A stretch of 64,000 nt of DNA from JBGVSA01 sp041807905 (GTDB lineage Bacteria > Pseudomonadota > Gammaproteobacteria > Burkholderiales > Rhodocyclaceae), in the NCBI RefSeq assembly GCF_041807905.1, contig NZ_JBGVSA010000007.1, positions 1 through 64,000 on the forward strand, given 5' to 3'. Under the pieces are notes generated by a model that was not told the origin of the DNA, searched no databases, and saw only the letters and a program-made list of their open reading frames with translations. The position numbers and the translations under genes are program-made. Numbering within the stretch: position 1 is the stretch's first letter; each line of letters begins with the position of its first letter. Positions 63,422-64,000 of the stretch are shown in pieces.

Positions 63422-64000
63422 TCAGACCACCGTTAGGGCAATGTTGGCAACGTCACAAGTCGCGGCGTGGTTGAAGTCGATCACGACATCACTAGTACCC
63501 AGCGATCCGCTTACGAGCCCGACCGTCAATGCGGTGATTTCGTAGGTCATGCCATCGGCTGACCCACCAAGGTTCGCAGGCACATAGAGCCGCGAGTAGA
63601 TGACCGAATCACCGATGCCGAGTGCATTGATGTAGTCAGCAACGGCCTGCTTGATCTCGTCACCGATGACTGTCGTGTATCCGGAGAGCGCCTTGATTGT
63701 GATTGCCAGCTTGATGCCGTCGAATGTCGGCCGGAAGAACCGGATCTTCATGGGACGCCCATAGGCATCAGGCACGGTCTCTTCGGTCGTACCGTAGGTG
63801 CCTGCTCCGGGCGTCTTCTTCAGCGCGATCGCTGCGGCGATGTCGTGGGCGTCACCGCCCTCCACCACCAGAGATATAGAGTGCGACGGGATTCCGTTGC
63901 TGTCCGTCGTATCCGTGTCGTTCTCGTAGGCCTGATATCGCTCCACGCCAGTTTGTGCTGCTACGGCTCCGACGATGCCATCCAGCACCGTGCGCGAGGG
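63422..64000 (-). CDS. Baseplate J-like protein, C-terminal part (partial)
   Basis: At least 193 aa; the frame runs off the window edge, so the 5' end is missing. It has VERYQAYENDTDTTDSNGIP, SISLVVEGGDAHDIAAAI, KIRFFRPTFDGIKLAITIKA and SVIYSRLYVPAN, typical of the C-terminal half of phage baseplate J proteins. It forms the baseplate wedge of a contractile-tailed phage. Confidence 0.85.
   Translation of the reverse strand, partial: PSRTVLDGIVGAVAAQTGVERYQAYENDTDTTDSNGIPSHSISLVVEGGDAHDIAAAIALKKTPGAGTYGTTEETVPDAYGRPMKIRFFRPTFDGIKLAITIKALSGYTTVIGDEIKQAVADYINALGIGDSVIYSRLYVPANLGGSADGMTYEITALTVGLVSGSLGTSDVVIDFNHAATCDVANIALTVV

Overview
The window comes from a GC-rich betaproteobacterium, most likely a Burkholderiaceae member. 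Pandoraea or a close relative is my best guess, but that is inference from gene content, not a sequence comparison. It opens with part of an rRNA operon on the minus strand (promoter and leader, 16S, tRNA-Ile, tRNA-Ala, 5' part of 23S).

From 3.3 to 22.4 kb lie chromosomal metabolic genes. There are two aldo/keto reductases (one dkgB) with an FAH-fold hydrolase, an MFS exporter divergent from a LysR regulator, and a haem-use operon (hutW-hutX-SDR) behind a candidate FNR/Fur promoter. Next is a cytochrome bo3 quinol oxidase operon (cyoABCD) running into SURF1 and a RegB/RegA-type redox two-component pair. An MHS-type MFS transporter and a YccS/FUSC membrane protein follow.

From 22.7 to 27.8 kb is a compact cassette: permease, stand-alone HyuA-like ASKHA protein, small HEXXH protein and GntR regulator. 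It is flanked by an 18-bp perfect inverted repeat and contains REP-like hairpins, and it looks acquired. From 28 to 43.9 kb is a gallate/tannin catabolic region: TRAP transporter, tannase, extradiol gallate dioxygenase, 4-oxalomesaconate hydratase (ligJ type), CHA aldolase (ligK type), PDC lactonase (ligI type), a DctA carrier, another FAH hydrolase and two LysR regulators. A block of large inverted repeats splits it. Together these genes would take galloyl esters to pyruvate and oxaloacetate; a 4-oxalomesaconate tautomerase is not seen in the window.

From 44.3 to 50 kb is the most striking locus, a family 2A encapsulin operon: rhodanese, cysteine synthase, EpsC-type serine acetyltransferase, XRE regulator, SrpI-like shell protein, and a cysteine desulfurase with a ~200-residue N-terminal cargo extension. 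It couples cysteine synthesis to sulfur release inside a protein shell. Beside it (50.2-55.7 kb) are an anaerobic sulfatase maturase, a Ser-type arylsulfatase and an amino-acid-type ABC importer lacking an ATPase gene, then a 1-Cys peroxiredoxin. The 44-56 kb stretch therefore has a sulfur theme.

From about 57.9 kb to the end is the lysis and tail end of a tailed-phage prophage (spanins, M15 endolysin, holin-like protein, tailspike, tail fibre and assembly protein, DUF2612 protein, baseplate J). It is preceded by an unusual run of tRNA-like fragments.
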